Below, piece by piece: positions 12,901 through 24,000 of a DNA stretch of 64,000 nt. Location: the NCBI RefSeq assembly GCF_008831285.2, contig NC_045146.1, forward strand, positions 23,701,703-23,765,702. Direction: 5' to 3'. The notes under the pieces were generated by a model that saw only the letters and a program-made list of their open reading frames with translations, searched no databases and was not told the DNA's origin. Within the stretch, counting starts at the first letter, position 1; the number at the start of each line of letters is the position of its first letter. The translations under genes and the position numbers were made by a program. The stretch is from Nymphaea colorata. Its lineage: Eukaryota > Streptophyta > Magnoliopsida > Nymphaeales > Nymphaeaceae.

Positions 12901-13461
12901 GATATAGGGTTGCAGGCCGACACCCAGCAAAGTAATCTCTTCCGTGTAAGCCTGGTAGCGGACTCCATGTGCAGGAAAAAGTCCTTGTTCATCCCCGTGG
13001 AACATTTACGTAGACCAACATCCCTATCTAAGCAAAAGATTTTAACAAGTTCAATAAAGGTATGCCGCAAAAGAAGCTGCCCAAATTGACGCCTTCCAAA
13101 CAAGATCTTGAGCTCAACTTTTTTCAATATCAGAAGCTCTAAGAACTTGGGTGATTGATATATCACCAAGCTGACACTGGTATATATTATATACCGATGA
13201 ACACTGTTCTTGAGCTGATCTATAAGCGCCGCTTCCCCTCTTCCAAAAGACAAAAATACGCCAAAACATATCTTTTAAGAACCACCAAATCATATAAACA
13301 GACACCACTTTAGAATTTAACAAATACAATACATGCATCGTCGTTCGTCTGACAATACTACCTGTCACCTCTCTCTCTTATGTATTTATTTTTATACGAG
13401 TATGAAGCATCACGGGCCGCCACGGACGGCCGTATAGAGTTCTGGGTTTTGGATCTTCAAG
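9950..13461. other. intergenic region between P1 and P2
   Basis: AT-rich DNA with no gene that I recognise. It includes an AT-rich stretch at 11060-11160 flanked by GGGTCGACCC-type sequence, which may be a degraded repeat. There is a GA run at 12773-12790. The short open frames near 12250-13370 show no family features. Confidence 0.5.
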
Positions 13462-15063
13462 CTAATGCAATCTGATCTGCGTCAGATGCTGACGAGTGTC
13501 AGGTGGGTGGTCATCGATCCTGGGCCTTTCCGGCTGCACCCACCTCCCGTCTCCGTTCCTCATCATCCCCTTGTTCTCGTCCTGCCGCCAGAACGGCGGC
13601 ACCAGGTGATGCTCCTTGAGGAAGTCGCACGCCTTGTTCACCAGCGCCGGGTCTCGCCCACTCGACAGCACGAACCTCCTTCCCGTGCCGTGGTACCCGT
13701 CCAGCAGGTGCAGGTGGGCTTCCAGGTTGTGAAAGCAAGACGGGTCGCTGGTCTCCTTCAAGAACGGCGACATGGTATGGTCCAACCTGAGCTCTGTACC
13801 CACATGGGTATAACCCCAAGGCAGGGCATCGGCCAGGCCTTGGAGCATCCCCGGCAGCCTTTCGTTCAGGAGCAGGCCGGGCACCTTGGGCACCGTGTCG
13901 TGAACGTTGACCACCCGGAGGACTTTGATTCCCAGCTCCTCGCACCTTTTCTTGAGCTGCCGGTTCCCTACCCGCGGTCCGGAGAAGGAGAAGACCCCAA
14001 TGGGTATGGTCCGGCCGTCCGGGAGGACGTTCAAGCGCATCTCGGCGATGTCATACGCCGATAAGATGGCAAGCGCGCTGCCGAGGCTGTGACCCGTGAT
14101 GCTGATGCTCATCTCCTCGCCGGAACCACTGTATTGGTCCACCAGCCGCTTGATCTCCGTCAGGATCTGCTCCCTAGCTGAGAACAGGCAGAACCGGCAA
14201 GCAGGGTCTTTGTCGGTATAAAGGTCCAAGAAACCAGACTCGACTTTGATCTCTGGGTTTTGCTTCTTGTGGCCGGGTAACCGGACGGGCTGGAGGAAGT
14301 CCATGAGATCGGCCACCCACTCTAGCTGGGTGACGGTGCCGCGCCAGGCCACCATGATATCTCGACGCCCCAGGCTGGTGGAATCCTTTGACACGGCCAC
14401 GTACCCGATCCAGTTTGCCCGGGAACTCCAGATCTTGGGCCACAGCGACTTCTTGAAGAAGTTGGGGAGGTTGACGTTGGAGACCGCATAGAGGTAGCGG
14501 GTGACGTCGTAACCGGACTCCGGCAGCCCGACACCTTCGAGGAAGTGGCGCCGGTTGTACTTGCAGCTGCCGCAGTACTTGGAGAACTGGTCGAAATCGA
14601 AGCCGTCGTAGCAGGCCTGCGCCATCTCGCCGTAACGGATGAGCTCGGTGCGAAGAAGTGGGTCCAGAGGGTCGAGCAGCCCCTCCCAGTTGGAGCTGCC
14701 GTGAATCTCGCGCCATCTCTCCGGTAGGCGTAGCTCCGCCGGTTTCTCCGTAGCCCTCGAACCCACCTTCCGCTCTCCACTCTGTTCACCCTCGTCTTCG
14801 TTTTCTTCAACGCCTTCCTTTTCCTCTTCTCCGATTAAAGCTTCCGATTTATTGGTCAGTACCTTTACTGGTGCGAAAAGGCCGACTGATCTTGAATCCC
14901 TTTTTACGGGCAGTTGTTGGAATATTGGCTTTTGAGAGAAGAGAGACATCCCGGCAGTGCTGGTCGGGTGTCGGAAATCGGCGCCATGGTGGAGATAGAG
15001 GGCAGACGACGACGATGGTGGCAGGAAGAGGTTAGAGAGAGAAAGAGGGGCGGAGGAAGCCAT
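13462..15063 (-). CDS. Phospholipase A1-Igamma-like lipase P2, probably plastidial
   Basis: Complete 533-aa class I phospholipase A1, like Arabidopsis PLA1-Igamma. Residues 1-70 are rich in Ser, Pro and Leu and poor in acidic residues, as in a plastid transit peptide; 78-100 form a very acidic linker. The lipase domain runs from about 115 to 500, starting at the ERWREIHGS/NWEGLLDPLDP block. It carries GHSLG (Ser326), Asp389 in HDTVPKVPG and probable His445 in HNLEAHLHLL. I chose the start at 15063 because ATGGCTTCC and its leader match P1 and P3. An in-frame ATG at 15090 would add nine residues, and the frame stays open further up without an ATG. The gene is intronless. By family, the product hydrolyses phosphatidylcholine and galactolipids and may feed jasmonate synthesis. 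Confidence 0.93.
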   Translation of the reverse strand: MASSAPLSLSNLFLPPSSSSALYLHHGADFRHPTSTAGMSLFSQKPIFQQLPVKRDSRSVGLFAPVKVLTNKSEALIGEEEKEGVEENEDEGEQSGERKVGSRATEKPAELRLPERWREIHGSSNWEGLLDPLDPLLRTELIRYGEMAQACYDGFDFDQFSKYCGSCKYNRRHFLEGVGLPESGYDVTRYLYAVSNVNLPNFFKKSLWPKIWSSRANWIGYVAVSKDSTSLGRRDIMVAWRGTVTQLEWVADLMDFLQPVRLPGHKKQNPEIKVESGFLDLYTDKDPACRFCLFSAREQILTEIKRLVDQYSGSGEEMSISITGHSLGSALAILSAYDIAEMRLNVLPDGRTIPIGVFSFSGPRVGNRQLKKRCEELGIKVLRVVNVHDTVPKVPGLLLNERLPGMLQGLADALPWGYTHVGTELRLDHTMSPFLKETSDPSCFHNLEAHLHLLDGYHGTGRRFVLSSGRDPALVNKACDFLKEHHLVPPFWRQDENKGMMRNGDGRWVQPERPRIDDHPPDTRQHLTQIRLH

Positions 15064-15106
15064 TGGCGGTGGTTGGTGAGTGAAGGCCATGGATTCAGCC
15101 GGCTGT

Positions 15107-15113
15107 CCTTTAA
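15107..15113 (-). promoter_or_regulatory. degenerate TATA position of P2
   Basis: TTAAAGG lies about 45-50 bp above the P2 ATG, at the place where P1 and P3 have TATAAAT. No better TATA box is seen nearby. Confidence 0.3.
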
Positions 15114-15129
15114 CACGCGCTTTTCTTTT

Positions 15130-16162
15130 CAAGATTCATTATTTGGAACCCACAACTTTTTCCTTACCTTGTTTATGTTGGGAAATTAATGCCTAACTTT
15201 TGTATCAAGTGGTATAAATGTGTCCTTGGTGTTTAAACCTGCCATTCGCGATTATTTTCCTTCCTCAAAATGACAAAACTATCCTTTCGAGAGAGGAAAA
15301 ATTAAAGGACTACGATTAATATAAGCAGGACTAAAATATTTTTGGAGATTGATACGAGTAAAGTTTATGCAAACCATGTTTCAAATTGAAAAATGATGAC
15401 TGTTCTTAAAGGTGCAAATGACTGAAGTGGGAAAGAATATGTCAACTGCCTAGCTATAAGCAAGGATAAATTAGAAAAGCCCAGCTGGTGTGACTTCTGA
15501 TCAAGGATGATGACAAGTAGCTACCATTCTTGGTATTAAAGAAAAAGTTTAGGTGATGATGGAAGGAAAGTGGGCAAAATTTAAGGGTGCCAGAAATTTT
15601 GTCTTAGGCTGCTAGGAGATCTGTTCAACCCCATATAAAATTTGAGGGCAATCCGTTGCCGTCACGTCCAACCAAATGGATCTAAAAGTGCATGAGATAC
15701 AAAATCGCATGAGAGTTACCTTATCATATAAATTGTTTAGTTATTATAAAAAAAAACCAGGTTTTGATGTTGTCTCCTAAACAAATAAACCAAGTTTCTA
15801 AAATCCATTAAAGAAACTTGATTATCATAAAACCACAAAAGATGAAACGAATTATCGATTTCTGCAGACTGCAGCTTTTAAAAAGAGGACATAATATATA
15901 AATTAAAAGTGGCAAGTGGTCGCCTGTGATAAGCAAGGGAAACACAGAGTGTGTCAAAGTAAATCAACTGGAAGAAACTAAGTGAAGTTTTTATCTGCCG
16001 AACGGTTCATGTATCTTAAAAACTTCTGCATTACCAAACTGCATAAAAGAATGTTTTGAATTAAAAGAATGTTTTGAATGTGTACATTCATCTCCCAACA
16101 CTATCCTTCAAGTTATTTGCATTTTGTCTCTTTCCATTCTCGCCGTCTCTGTCTCTTGACCT
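15130..16162. other. intergenic region between P2 and P3
   Basis: AT-rich DNA containing the P2 upstream region and the P3 3' flank. No gene, RNA or clear repeat is seen. Confidence 0.5.
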
Positions 16163-17776
16163 TCAAGAATGCAATCCGATCTGCCTCAGGTGGTTATGAA
16201 TATCGGCTGGGTGGTCATCGATCCTGGGCCTTTCCGGCTGCACCCACCTCCCGTCTCCGTTCCTCATCATCCCCTTGTTCTCGTCCTGCTGCCAGTATGG
16301 CGGCACCAGGTGATGCTCCTTAAGGAAGTCGCACGCCTTGTTCACCAGCGCCGGGTCTCGCCTGCTTGACAGCACGAACCTCCTTCCGGTACCATGGTAC
16401 CCGTCCAAAAGGTGCAGGTGCGCTTCTAGATTATGGAAGCACGACGGATCCCCGGTCTCCTTCAAGAAAGGTGACATGGTATGGTCCAACTTAAGCTCGG
16501 TACCGACATGGGTATAACCCCAAGGCAGCGCGTCGGCCAGGCCTTGCAAAGTCCCCGGCAGCCTTTCGTTCAAGAACAGACCGGGCACCTTAGGCACGGT
16601 GTCGTGAACGTTGACCACCCGTAGGACTTTGATCCCAAGCTCTTCGCACCTTTGCTTGAACTTGCGGTTCCCGACCCTTGGTCCCGAGAAGGAGAAGACC
16701 GTAATGGGTATGGTCCGGCCGTCCGGGAGGACATTCAGCCCCATCTCGGCAATGTCGTAAGCCGATAAGAGCGCTAGCGCGCTGCCCAGGCTGTGGCCGG
16801 TGATGGTGATGCTCATGTCCTCGCCAGACCCGCTGTACCGCTCCACCACCCGCTTGATCTCGGCCAAAATCTGCTCCCTGGCTGAGAACAGGCAAAACCG
16901 GCACCCAGGGTCCTTGTCGGTATACAAGTCCAAGAACCCGGACTCCACTTTGATGTCCTCGTTTTGGTTCTTGTGACCTGGTAATCGGACCGGCTGGAGG
17001 AAGTCCATCAGGTCGGCTACCCACTCGAGGCGGGTGACGGTACCGCGCCAGGCGACCGCGATGTCCCGCCGCCCCAGGTTGGAGGAGTCCTTGGATGCGG
17101 CCACATAGCCAATCCAGTTGGCGCGGGAGCTCCAGATCTTTGGAGACACCGACTTCTTGAAGAAGTTGGGTAGGTTAACGTTGGAGACCGCATGCAGGTA
17201 GCGGGTGACGTCGTACCCGGATTCCGGCAGCCCCACGCCCTCGAAAAAATCCCGCCGGCTGTACTTACAGCTGCCGCAGTACCTAGAGAAACGGTCGAAA
17301 TCGAAGCCGTCGTAGCAGGCCTGCGCCATCTCGCCATACCGGATGAGCTCGGACCGAAGAAGCGGGTCCAACGGGTCCAGCAGTCCCTCCCAGTCGTAGC
17401 TGCCATGTATCTCGCGCCACCTCTCCTGGAGGTCCAGCTGCGCTTTCTCTTTGCCCCGGCCTATACCCACGCTTAATCCTCCTCCATTTCCTTGTCCCAC
17501 TACCTCACGGTTCCCTTCTCTAGTTTCCTGTGGTACCAGTTTTGGTAAAGCTTCCGTCGCGGCGAGCGCTTTCGCCGGTTTCCTTGCCTCTGCCGATCTT
17601 GATTCAGTTTTCAGGAGGAGCAACGCTGCAGTGAATATCTTGTGCCGCGGCAGAGGCATGCTCTGACGGCAAATCGAGTGTTTGAGATGGTGACTTTCGT
17701 TGTGGTGATGGAGGATGGATGATGGTGGCAATAACTGGTTAGAGTGAGAAAGATGGAAGGCGGTGGTGGAAGCCAT
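16163..17776 (-). CDS. Phospholipase A1-Igamma-like lipase P3, probably plastidial
   Basis: Complete 537-aa class I phospholipase A1. Residues 1-75 are rich in Ser, His, Leu and basic residues with almost no acid, consistent with a plastid transit peptide. Residues 76-115 form a variable linker, and the lipase domain follows from about 118 to 505. The triad is Ser329 in GHSLG, Asp392 in HDTVPKVPG and probably His448 in HNLEAHLHLL. The block DENKGMMRNGDGRWVQPERP near the C-terminus (499-517) is typical of the Igamma group. The start follows a leader shared with P1 and P2. A TATAAAT box lies 50 bp upstream, implying a very short 5' UTR. The gene is intronless. It is closer to P1 than to P2 in the lipase domain by eye, for example SYDWEGLL and ALALLSAYDIAEMGLNVL. 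Confidence 0.95.
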   Translation of the reverse strand: MASTTAFHLSHSNQLLPPSSILHHHNESHHLKHSICRQSMPLPRHKIFTAALLLLKTESRSAEARKPAKALAATEALPKLVPQETREGNREVVGQGNGGGLSVGIGRGKEKAQLDLQERWREIHGSYDWEGLLDPLDPLLRSELIRYGEMAQACYDGFDFDRFSRYCGSCKYSRRDFFEGVGLPESGYDVTRYLHAVSNVNLPNFFKKSVSPKIWSSRANWIGYVAASKDSSNLGRRDIAVAWRGTVTRLEWVADLMDFLQPVRLPGHKNQNEDIKVESGFLDLYTDKDPGCRFCLFSAREQILAEIKRVVERYSGSGEDMSITITGHSLGSALALLSAYDIAEMGLNVLPDGRTIPITVFSFSGPRVGNRKFKQRCEELGIKVLRVVNVHDTVPKVPGLFLNERLPGTLQGLADALPWGYTHVGTELKLDHTMSPFLKETGDPSCFHNLEAHLHLLDGYHGTGRRFVLSSRRDPALVNKACDFLKEHHLVPPYWQQDENKGMMRNGDGRWVQPERPRIDDHPADIHNHLRQIGLHS

Positions 17777-17825
17777 TGATGGTGGTTGATCGATCTACTG
17801 ACTGATCTTAATCGACTGTGAATTA

Positions 17826-17832
17826 ATTTATA
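17826..17832 (-). promoter_or_regulatory. TATA box of P3
   Basis: TATAAAT on the minus strand, 50 bp upstream of the P3 ATG and in the same position as the P1 box. Confidence 0.6.
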
Positions 17833-18405
17833 GACAGGATGATCGGTCGTCCGAAGGAAAAGTGGATCCAGGAATTGACCACAGGAAGATTCGTGAGGCC
17901 TCTTGTGGGCACCGCTTTTGGGAAGGTACATCGGCTGTATCCTCTTACTTCGCTAGAACTGCGTTTACATTATTTTATCAAATCACAAACTATATGGCTA
18001 GTGATGAATAGAACTCTAATTATTTTAATTTCTTAAAAGATAGTATAATTAAATAGATAATCTTACCTTGCTTTGTTGTGTCACGGTTTTATAGGTAAAA
18101 GGTACGTCCACCAAGGAAATTTCCATGACTTTTTTTACGTAGGAAACTATAAAAAGTTTAAAAGCCTAAAATTTACGTACCATTATAAAAAAATTCTAAA
18201 ATATCTCAACATCCTTTTTTTTTTAATTGATCCTCACTAGATATGATCATCCAAACTGGTCATAAGCACACCTTGTGCGGTACAAGGGTGTGTAATGAAT
18301 CATGTTGTTACGTTGTTTCAGCTTTTTCTTGGTGTTGTTCTTGTAAACTTTAGTGGTGTGGCTCACTGTCATAAAAAAAATTAAAACACTAATAGTACAA
18401 AATGT

Positions 18406-18517
<112 letters not shown>

Positions 18518-19874
18518 GGTAATTAATTAGGTTGTTGTGGTTGGTTGGGAGAAGAAACATGGAAAGTAGTGCGAGGTTTCCCTACTGAGGCCAATGTGGA
18601 GCTCGAGTTTTGCATGGCTGAATGATAACAGAGAAAAAGGTGAGAAGACAGCTTTTACTTTAATGCATCCCACTTGCAGCTTCCTATGTATAAAGCAGTC
18701 TCAAACCAAAACTTTTAGAAAAATAACAGAACATAAATTAGGCGGCTCCCTGTCCACATACTGCAAGTTACATAACCTGATATTGACCTCCTTCAACTTA
18801 CGCCTCTTATATCGTAAAGCACACCAATTGCAGAGTGAGAACGACTGCTTTACGCCTTTGCTATGGAGGCCTCGTTCACAAACAAATCTCTTGACTCTGT
18901 GTCGCTTTCTGTTATCTCTGCTCAGATACGCAATTGACAACGCATTGTGGAGAAGACGATTCCTTTCAATCACGAGCTTTAATTTGGACGTTCCAATTAC
19001 AATATTAGTTCTTTTCAATAAGCATGCACTTCTTGTATTAGGACCTGATCAGTTTAATTTGGATCTTTCAATACAAAACATTTTCTCTTGATCAAAATGA
19101 AACAAGAATGGGACCTTGGGATGATGGTACTTGATAATGAGACTTAGTTTATTACTATTAGTAGCTAATAGTTAGTAAGAGAGGAGGTTTTCTATCTCCT
19201 GCAAAGCAAGTTTGAGTTTTTTTTTTGTCATTCGAAATTTGCTTTGAACAAGAACCGAACTGCGTATGAAGCAAAACAATTACAGAAAAAGAGTCATACG
19301 AGGCAAAATGATTATGTATAGAAAAGAGAAATTTCCTAGACTTTATAGTATAGCTATTTTCTTACATCATCATGCTAACAACAAAAGAAATAACTAAACA
19401 GAAAGTACCTTCTTTTGCTCGGGAGTTGGTTTAATTTCACGGTGATACTATTCATAGCAGTGCAATGTTATGTACCTCAAGCCTCACCTACGACCCATAG
19501 AACCCATTGAGATCGGGTCCCATTTGAGTCCAATCTTTTGAATTATTAAAAATGGTTCCCATTAATACGGCCAGCCCAGTGATATAATCCAAACTTTAGG
19601 CCCTATGGACCTAAAAATTCATTCTATAAGCAGACGAAATAAACCAATTGTTAAAACTGAGTCGGCCGGGTTCGGATGTTATTCTGAAATCCAATGAAAA
19701 TGTCCACAACAAAATCTGATCTATATCCATTCACATGCTACTGGGGATTTTAATCACCAAAGCACCACCGAGCCTAATCAAATGTTTGAAACCAACAAAA
19801 TGGGGTAATCGGTTGGGGTGCATGTTAATGACCAGAGAACAACCCTAATGAAATGCTCGAAAAGAACAGGAGGC

Positions 19875-19985
19875 GATGGGTAGGGTCAAACTAAAAAAAA
19901 TTGATTTTTTCAATATAATTTTTTTTTCCTGCGCTCATTCGGGCCATGGCCCGGGCGGTCCTCCCCCTCCCTCCACCCCTGAGGA
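19875..19985. repeat. dispersed repeat, copy 2
   Basis: Same order as at 3560-3770: a poly-A then poly-T stretch, a GGCCATGGCC-like motif, then CTCCCTCCACCCCTG. The family is not identified. Confidence 0.45.
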
Positions 19986-20049
19986 GGAGGTATCCAATGC
20001 ACCAACGGTTGTTATATAGAATGATGTGAAAATGTTTTTATACTTGTCA

Positions 20050-20240
20050 TTTAAGAGACCATTTGGTTAGAAAACATGGTATTCCTAGAACAAATGTTCC
20101 ATAAATACCATGTTTCTTGCTTCAGGAAAGACGATGTAAATATGGATGTGGTTTATCAATTTAGTAATATAATGGAAGCCATAATCACACTATGTTTTTG
20201 GAACATGTTCCTAGAATAAAGTTTGCCTGAACAGGTGTAC
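20050..20240. mobile_element. possible MITE
   Basis: ATTCCTAGAACAAATGTTCC near 20072-20091 is the imperfect inverse of GGAACATGTTCCTAGAAT near 20199-20216. The outer flanks show weak inverted similarity (ACCATTTGG, and ACCTGTTCAGG on the other strand). The interior is short and non-coding. No target duplication was confirmed. Confidence 0.3.
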
Positions 20241-20787
20241 TTTATAGCTTCAACTCAACTCGTTTATAAACAATCCATTGTAGAACTCACGCACAGTGAC
20301 GTGAAGAAATGAGGCAGAAGAGGAAGATACAAATTGGAGAAAGAGAGAGATCAGAAATGCATCTAACAACATTAGCCACTTAATAAGAAGTCGTGGAAGG
20401 CAAGAAAGTTAGCAGCAGGAGTCATACATCATAAGGGAGACATGAACTGGTAAACATTGGCAACCACGGATGGATAGAGCTGCTTTAGAATGGAAGTCGC
20501 ATCACCCTAGAACCCTAGTTACTAACTTCCTTAGGTACCCATGGTCTCCTCGGTGTATAGAACCATTCCTTGCACACTGCCACTAAAACGAGAGGGAGTT
20601 CTGTACGCCACTTTGTGTATCTAACGAGTGTACGCTGGATGTGGGCCTTACTATTATACATTTACTTTCGTTGCTAGTTTTGAAACGGGGTCGCATAATG
20701 AATTGACCCCCTAGTGAGTTTCTAGTAACTGAATGGTTCTAACCAACACCTTATGTGAATTCCAAGCCCTTTGCTATAAATGATTGG

Positions 20788-21041
20788 TGTGAAAAGAGAG
20801 AAAGGTGAAGAAAAAGCAACAGAATTTTAACATGGTTCAGCCTATGAATTGACTTGCATCCAAGATGAAGGTTTCTCCCTTAATTTCTCACACAAGCTGA
20901 GAGGGAGGACTTTCTTTATTTATAGAATAGCTGTTATAATCTAGATCCACAATTTTAGGATCTTGATTACATTCCACAATCTTAGGAGGAAGGTTACGAT
21001 CATCATTCGATATTTTAGTTGCATTTATTGTTTTCTCAACA
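20788..21041 (-). repeat. 3' LTR of the copia element
   Basis: 254 bp, TGTGAAAAG to CTCAACA as read on the plus strand. It pairs with the copy at 26150-26427. Confidence 0.93.
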
Positions 21042-24000
21042 AGCCCCTACGAGCCAATCCTTGTGTTAACAAGGTTGAGCTTGTTTTTGAGATCATGAAA
21101 TCTTGGTCAGACTAGTGCCTTAGTCAAAATATCTGCAAGCTGATTTTCAGATTTGACAAACTCAATTTTAATCTCTCGTGCTGTCACTTTTTCTCTGACA
21201 AAAGAAAAATCAATTTCGATATGTTTGGCACGGGCATGAAACACAAGATTAACAGCAAGATATGTTGCTCCTAGATTATCACACTTTAATGTTGGCGCTT
21301 CTTGTGTAGGAACTTGAAGATCTTTAGGAAGATGTTGCAGTTATATTAATTCAGTTGCAGCTCTAGCCATGGCTTTATATTTTGCTTCTGTGCTTGAGCG
21401 AGCAACAGTGTGCTGCTTGTTAGATCCCCATGATATAATGTTTCCTCCAAGGATGGTGAGGAATCCACTTGTTGCTCTTCTATCATCAGGACACCCAGCC
21501 CAATCTGCGTTAGAATAGGCTTCAAGTTTCCAACCAGTCGCTCTTTTTATGTGTAGACCAACATGTTGTGTTCCTTGAAGATAGCGAAGTATTCGCTTTA
21601 CATAAGTTCAATCTATATCGGTAGGTTCATGAAGGAATTGACAAGCCTTGTTAACAGCAAATGCGATATCTGGGCGAGTGAGAGTTATATATTGTAATGC
21701 ACCTACAATGCTTCTGTACAAATTCCCATCTTTGAGTGTATCCCCTTCAAACTTGGATAAATAGACATTAGGTGTTGCCGGTGTGATAACCGCCTTGGAT
21801 TCATTTATTTGTGCTCTTTTGAGGAGATCTGTGATATATTTGTATTGAGATAAAAGGAGCCCATTAGCCTTAGCCTGGAGATTGACTTCTAGTCCAAGAA
21901 AGTAATGAATTGCCCCAAGATCTTTGATGGAGAACTTATTACCAATGTCATAGATGAATTTTTGTAATTCCTGTGAGGAGCTTCCTGTCACAATAATATC
22001 ATCTACATAGATGAGAATATAGGCAATGTAGGACTTAAACGAGTATATGAACAAAAACGAATCAGATTTGGATCCTTTAAATCCATTGGATATAAGATAC
22101 GTACTCAAGCTTTCAAACCAAGCCTGAAGAGTTTGTTTGAGTCCATATAGAAATTTCTTCAATCTACACATATGTTGTGGATTACTCTTGTCTTCAAATC
22201 CTAGAGGCTGACTCATATAAACTTTTTCCTTTAGAGTTTCATAAAGGAAAACGTTGTTAACATCCAGTTGATGAATTTTTCACTTTCAACTGGTGACAAT
22301 AGAGAGACCGAAGCGAATGGTAGTAGGCTTTACCACTGGGCTGAACGTATCAACATAATCAATGCCTTTACGTTGACTGTATCCCTTGGCTACAAGACTT
22401 GCTTTAAACCGAGCTACAGACCCATCGGCATGTCGCTTGACTTTGTAGATCCATTGACAACCCACTACATTATAATGAGGCATACAAGGAACCAAATCCC
22501 AAGTTTTATTTATGTGAAGTACTTCAATATCACTATTCATAGCTGCTTGCCATCGATCATCCTGTAGGGCTTCTTGTAGGTGAAGGGGTTAAGTTTCTGC
22601 CTCAATAGGTTTAGTTTCACTAAGATAGTGACTATTCTAAATCGACAGGTTCCATCTTGAGTTCGCATAATTATGGGGTGGTTTCTGACATGACTAGTTG
22701 TTTCAGGGGTTAAAATAGTTAGATTGGGTCCGTCCTGGGTGATAGGTGCAAAGAAAGCTGTGGTGGTTTGTTGGAAAATGTGACGGTTTGGAGAGACATT
22801 TGAGAGACTACTTAAGTTAGGTGTACTAGGGTCGGGTAAGTGGATAAGTTGAGAACTTGTGGTGGTTTGAGAGGTGTATTTAGCTAACCAGTTGATGATC
22901 TCTTGAGCAATAGTGGGTGGTCGTGTTCCAGAGTATAAAAAAGTGTTTTCATCAAATATAACATGTCTGGAAATAGTCACACGCTTGTTCATGAGATTGT
23001 AACATATGCAGCCTTTAAAGCATTTTGGGAATCTAAGAAAGATATATGCATGAAACTTTGGAGCAAGTTTTGATTTATTTTGAGCACTTACTAATTGGTA
23101 AACAGTACATCCAAAAATTTTAAGATTCTACAATTGAGGCTTGGTTCCAAGAAATGTCTCAAAAGAAGTAAATTCTTGAGTACTAATTGATAACCTGTTG
23201 ATAATATAGACCGTCATTCTCAAAGCATCAGTCCAAAAAAAACTAAGTTGGCATACAAGCATTAATAAGCATAGTAAGTCTCATTTCAATAATGTGACAA
23301 TGTTTTCGTTCCGCTACACCATTTTGCTATGGTGTATAGGGACATGAGAGACATCTTTGGATCCCATGAGAAGCAAGATACATAGAAAATTCTATACTCA
23401 TAAACTCACATCCACAATCACTGTGAAAGACTTTAATCTTATGCTCAAGTTGTTTTTCTATGATCTTGTGGAAGTTTTGGAAACAAGAGAATGTTTGAAA
23501 CTTCTTTGTAAGCATAAAAATCCAGGTGAACCTTGAAAAATCATCTGCTATTATCAAGTAATACTTGTACCCTTCTCTAGACATACATGGTGAAGGTCCT
23601 CATACATCCACATGTAATAATCCCAAAGAAGAAGATGTTTTTAACGTAGTGGAATCAAAAGGTAATCGATGCATCTTAGTTAAAGCACAAACCGAACAAA
23701 AATGTTCTTTAAGCATGGAGTTAGAAGCAATATACTTAGATGAATTCATGTTATTCAATAAAGAGTCATTTACATGTCTCAAACGTTCATGCCAAAGTTT
23801 AAAAGTATCTCTAGAAACTTGAACAATATTATTGAAAGAAGAAGTATAAGAATTGCATGTCTCCAATTTATTTTTAAAAGGCAGTTTTCTTGCAGCAATG
23901 CTAGTGTTGGTTCATGCATAGAGTCCATCCTTAAGCCATCCTGGTGCATTATTTCTCATGTCTGCATATTTTTGACAGAAAAATCATGAAGCGCAAATTC

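Noticed and set aside
13465-14064. Long plus-strand open frames opposite P1-P3
   Set aside because: They are antisense shadows of GC-rich lipase coding sequence and have no family features.
15064-15132. N-terminal extension of P2
   Set aside because: The furthest open-frame position is a TTG. The ATG at 15090 would sit at or near the transcription start expected from P1 and P3. The paralog-matched ATG at 15063 is preferred.
18594-19091. 165-codon plus-strand open frame
   Set aside because: Not recognisable, has no clear promoter, and the other strand is open over 105 codons too. It lies just after a microsatellite and is probably chance.
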